Of a stretch of DNA of 9,790 nt, positions 7,500 to 9,790 are shown piece after piece. Numbering within the stretch: position 1 is the stretch's first letter; every line of letters begins with the position of its first letter. This stretch comes from Caulobacteraceae bacterium (GTDB taxonomy: Bacteria > Pseudomonadota > Alphaproteobacteria > Caulobacterales > Caulobacteraceae): contig JANXWN010000228.1 of the NCBI GenBank assembly GCA_025351125.1, positions 1-9,790 on the forward strand, in the 5' to 3' direction. The notes under the pieces were generated by a model, which saw only the letters and a program-made list of their open reading frames with translations, did not search any database and was not told the DNA's origin. The translations under genes and the position numbers were made by a program.

Positions 7500-8699
7500 T
7501 TACGCCTTTCGCCGTTCAGCGCCGACGAAAACGACCGGCGTTCCCCTTTTCACGGCCCGGCCCAGCGCGGCGGCGTCCCAATTGGTTAAGCGAACACATC
7601 CGTGCGAAGCGGTTTTGCCGACTTTGACGGGATCAGGCGTCCCGTGGATGCCGTAGGTGGGCACGGTCAGATCGATCCAGGTCGATCCGACCGGATTGTT
7701 GGGCCCCGGGGGTATGGTCAACTTGCCCTTCGAAGCGTCGCCAAAGGTTAGACGGCTGGGATCATAGGTATAGTTCGGATCGGGCGCGACAGCCCTCACC
7801 GCCCACGCGCCGCTGGGCGCGGGCCGTTCGGTACTGCCAACGGTCGCCGGGAAGGCGACCACGAGCTTACCAGCGGCATCATAGCCGCGAAGTTCAGCGG
7901 CGGACTTATCGACCTCCAGGCGGGCGATCGACGGCAGCGGATCGCCCGCTGGACGGATGACGACAAGACTGGTCCCGACCTTGGAGAAATCGGCCTTGGG
8001 GTTAAGCGCGTGCAGCAGAGCCTCGTCCATATGAAACTTTTCGGCCAGACCCTCTGCCGGCGTGGCGTAGCCGACCCGCGCCAATTTGGCGAGCGCCGCC
8101 ATACCCGTGGGCACGATATTGAGGAATGGGCCCTTCACGTCTTCCGCCGCAATCACGTAGTCCTGCATGACCGGCGAGGTGTCCGAAGCCGTCAACGTCT
8201 GCCATGCCACGGCGTCTAAAGTCGCTAAAGGTGTGACGCCGCCGCCGCCGCGAGCAGCCTCAAACGCCGCCAGCGCCCGGCGGAAGTTGGTGCCGTCGCG
8301 ACCGTCGATGGCGCCGGGCGAGAAGTGAGCGCGATCAAGGATTACCTGCGCCTTGATCAGAAGGCGGCGTCTTTGGGCGAAGTTCGCTCCAACCTTAAAA
8401 TCGCTGGAATCGATGGCGGCGCCCTCGGAGTCCGTCGACCCCTTGGCGGTGTTCAGGACTGCCGGCGGCGCAGCGGTCAGGGTGGAGTCGGCGGAGGCTG
8501 GTCGCACGGCAATCGGCGGTGTCATCACCACGCCGGAGCTTGAAAGTACGTGGACGTCCGCTGAAGGCGCGGGCGCTGCCGGCTTCGCCGCACTTGCAAT
8601 CTGGGCGGATTTAGGTTGAGAGTTTGGGTTGTATTCGCTGCCCACCCAGAACGCGATGGCCACCAGAACGATTATTCCCAACACACTAAGCCACCGCAT
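7500..8699 (-). CDS. L,D-transpeptidase (YkuD) with PG-binding and LysM-like regions
   Basis: Encodes 399 residues from the ATG at 8699. The frame is open 24 codons further upstream, but this ATG has AAGGTGGAG at a 6-nt spacing and begins with a typical hydrophobic segment (MRWLSVLGIIVLVAIAFWVG), a membrane anchor or signal peptide. A low-complexity Ala/Pro/Ser linker (~25-95) follows. Next come a PG_binding_1-like helical region (~108-170, with DGRDGTNFRRALAAFEAA), a LysM-like stretch (~210-248, EKFHMDEALLHALNP), and a YkuD catalytic domain (~257-393). The catalytic signature is complete: HGT with His352, then SHGCVRL with nucleophile Cys368. Such enzymes work in the periplasm, forming 3-3 peptidoglycan crosslinks or attaching proteins to peptidoglycan, with tetrapeptide stems as donors. 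This domain layout is closer to YcbB- and ErfK-like enzymes than to minimal YkuD proteins. The gene is divergent from a D,D-carboxypeptidase gene. Confidence 0.92.
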   Translation of the reverse strand: MRWLSVLGIIVLVAIAFWVGSEYNPNSQPKSAQIASAAKPAAPAPSADVHVLSSSGVVMTPPIAVRPASADSTLTAAPPAVLNTAKGSTDSEGAAIDSSDFKVGANFAQRRRLLIKAQVILDRAHFSPGAIDGRDGTNFRRALAAFEAARGGGGVTPLATLDAVAWQTLTASDTSPVMQDYVIAAEDVKGPFLNIVPTGMAALAKLARVGYATPAEGLAEKFHMDEALLHALNPKADFSKVGTSLVVIRPAGDPLPSIARLEVDKSAAELRGYDAAGKLVVAFPATVGSTERPAPSGAWAVRAVAPDPNYTYDPSRLTFGDASKGKLTIPPGPNNPVGSTWIDLTVPTYGIHGTPDPVKVGKTASHGCVRLTNWDAAALGRAVKRGTPVVFVGAERRKA

Positions 8700-8705
8700 T
8701 TTTTT

Positions 8706-8714
8706 CTCCACCTT
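8706..8714 (-). promoter_or_regulatory. Strong ribosome-binding site of the L,D-transpeptidase gene
   Basis: The minus strand reads AAGGTGGAG, close to the anti-Shine-Dalgarno complement, then six A residues and the ATG at 8699. It decides the start against the longer reading from 8771, whose extra residues would precede the membrane anchor with an atypical basic stretch. Confidence 0.75.
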
Positions 8715-8724
8715 GCCTTTTGCT

Positions 8725-9672
8725 GTGAACAAAGGCCGAAAGACGCTTCGGTTCCCTCGAGCGGCCTTCACAATGTTGGTGCTGGGTGGGTTGACCGTCT
8801 TGCTTCAGGCGTTCGCCCCTGGCCCGATGGCCTCGCGCGCGTCGCCACACGTCGTCGCACCGGTGGCGCCAACGGCGTTGCCGTTGCGAGCAGTCTCCGA
8901 TCCAGCCGTCAGCGCCGAACACTGCGACGGCCGGTCAAATAGCGCTGCATTGCGCAACGATGACGGTTTGCGGCAATTGGTCTTCGCTCCGTTCCACCGC
9001 CCGGAAACCGGTTGGCAGGTCTATGAGCCGCTGGTGGCGCACGAAATCGGGACGCGCTGCGGCGGCGGCACGGCGGAATTTGCCGACGCCTTGGCGTCAT
9101 GGCAGGCCGCCCACGGCCTGCCTGGCGGCGGCGTGTTCGACGCGCCGACATTCGCGGCCATGAAGGCGGCTTGGCAGACGCGGCGCACCTTCGTGGCCGC
9201 CAATCGACAGGGGTGTCCCGCGCCGCCACTCGAAGCCTACCTCGCGGTGGTTCCAGTGGGTCAATCCTACGGTGGCAAGACTTTGCGTCTCCGGCCCCGT
9301 GCTCTGGCGGCCTATACGAGCATGCTGGCCTCGGCGCGCGCGGCCCTGCCCGAATTGCGAGCGGACCCACAGCTAATGACTTTATTTTCCGCCTACCGCA
9401 GCCCCGATTACGACGCGGCGCGTTGCGCGCGCGACGGAAATTGCCAAGGCGTGACGCGCGCGATCTGCTCGCCGCACCGGACAGGATTAGCGATGGATAT
9501 CTTTTTGGGTGCGCAATCTGGGTACACCCCGGATTCCTCCGAGGACGCCAACCGCCTCTACATAACCCGCGGCGTCGCCTATCGCTGGGTAGTGCGGAAC
9601 GCCGGAAAATTCGGCTTCGTGCCTTACGCTTTCGAACCTTGGCATTGGGAATGGATCGGAGAGCCGATTTAG
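8725..9672 (+). CDS. M15/VanY-type D-alanyl-D-alanine carboxypeptidase with PG-binding-like domain
   Basis: Encodes 315 residues from the chosen GTG at 8725. M15B enzymes are periplasmic zinc peptidases that remove the terminal D-Ala of pentapeptide stems. The metal-binding signature is complete: SPHRTGLAMD gives His251 and Asp258, and EPWHWEW gives Glu304 (catalytic) and His307. Upstream, 'FSAYRSPDYDAARC' matches the family's 'S-x-Y-R' segment. Residues ~118-150 (FADALASWQAAHGLPGGGVFDAPTF) look like a PG_binding_1 helix repeat. The N-terminus is basic (NKGRKTLRFPR) then hydrophobic (residues ~17-32), an export or anchor signal. Six cysteines (67, 112, 164, 234, 240, 248) lie in the exported part, suggesting disulfides. 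The start is uncertain: no good ribosome-binding site precedes the GTG or the ATG at 8773, and the first ATG at 8629 would lie deep inside the opposite gene. Confidence 0.88.
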   Translation: MNKGRKTLRFPRAAFTMLVLGGLTVLLQAFAPGPMASRASPHVVAPVAPTALPLRAVSDPAVSAEHCDGRSNSAALRNDDGLRQLVFAPFHRPETGWQVYEPLVAHEIGTRCGGGTAEFADALASWQAAHGLPGGGVFDAPTFAAMKAAWQTRRTFVAANRQGCPAPPLEAYLAVVPVGQSYGGKTLRLRPRALAAYTSMLASARAALPELRADPQLMTLFSAYRSPDYDAARCARDGNCQGVTRAICSPHRTGLAMDIFLGAQSGYTPDSSEDANRLYITRGVAYRWVVRNAGKFGFVPYAFEPWHWEWIGEPI

Positions 9673-9697
9673 GGATGGAAGACCCGGTGGCGGTCGG

Positions 9698-9790
9698 CTA
9701 CGTTTTCATTCGATAGCCGGTGGCGAACATCCATAGGCAGACGCCGCCCAGCAACACCATGAGCACCGCCGTATAGCCCACGCCGATGGC
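9698..9790 (-). CDS. C-terminal end of an unidentified membrane protein (partial)
   Basis: Read on the minus strand from the right edge, the frame is open for 30 residues and stops at TAG (9700-9698). The peptide starts AIGVGYTAVLMVLLGGVCLW and ends FATGYRMKT. A ~20-residue hydrophobic helix with a short basic tail after it is what the last transmembrane segment of an inner-membrane protein with a cytoplasmic C-terminus looks like. Too little is visible to name a family. It converges on the carboxypeptidase gene with 25 bp between stop codons, and this gap shows no obvious terminator. Confidence 0.55.
   Translation of the reverse strand, partial: AIGVGYTAVLMVLLGGVCLWMFATGYRMKT

Noticed and set aside
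8629..8724. Carboxypeptidase start at the ATG at 8629
   Set aside because: It would overlap the opposite gene's 5' end by about 70 bp and place 30 unrelated residues before the export signal.
8700..8771. N-terminal extension of the L,D-transpeptidase by 24 residues
   Set aside because: The strong AAGGTGGAG site lies inside this extension and points to the ATG at 8699, directly before the membrane anchor.
1..9790. CRISPR array, tRNA, insertion sequence or prophage attachment site
   Set aside because: No regularly spaced repeats, cloverleaf-like sequence, transposase or flanking terminal repeats were seen; genes fill nearly the whole window.

Overview
The window is a GC-rich, densely coded chromosomal segment, most likely from an alphaproteobacterium. 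The evidence is the compact argD-argF-hslO run (acetylornithine aminotransferase, ornithine carbamoyltransferase, Hsp33), a gene order I associate with Caulobacterales, Rhizobiales and relatives. Frequent GTG starts and a GTGA stop/start overlap fit a high-GC genome but are not diagnostic. I cannot resolve the order or genus from sequence alone. I see no mobile element, tRNA, rRNA, CRISPR array or prophage signal.

Layout from left to right. (1) A 3' fragment of a plus-strand gene resembling the C-terminus of FkbM-type methyltransferases ends at 200. It converges, with 6 bp between stops, on a large minus-strand gene. (2) Positions 207-4201 hold a minus-strand pair read from right to left: a TTG-initiated exported LolA-like protein, then an exported ~1070-residue protein with eleven Asp-box (BNR) repeats. 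The stop codon of the first lies inside the ribosome-binding site of the second. (3) Positions 4286-7371 hold the minus-strand operon argD-argF-hslO, with a 4-base argD/argF overlap and a 30-bp gap before hslO. A TTGACA-containing promoter candidate lies upstream of argD. (4) Positions 7500-9672 hold a divergent pair of cell-wall enzymes with only about 25 bp between the chosen starts: a minus-strand L,D-transpeptidase (PG-binding, LysM-like and YkuD regions) and a plus-strand M15/VanY-type D,D-carboxypeptidase. (5) At the right edge, the C-terminal 30 residues of an unidentified minus-strand membrane protein converge on the carboxypeptidase gene.

Three functional themes emerge. Arginine biosynthesis is coupled by position to a redox chaperone. 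The divergent wall enzymes could act in sequence, since D,D-carboxypeptidases trim pentapeptides to the tetrapeptides that L,D-transpeptidases use as donors. The exported propeller plus LolA-like pair is the least understood part and the best candidate for an undescribed function. Most of the rest is ordinary chromosomal housekeeping sequence.
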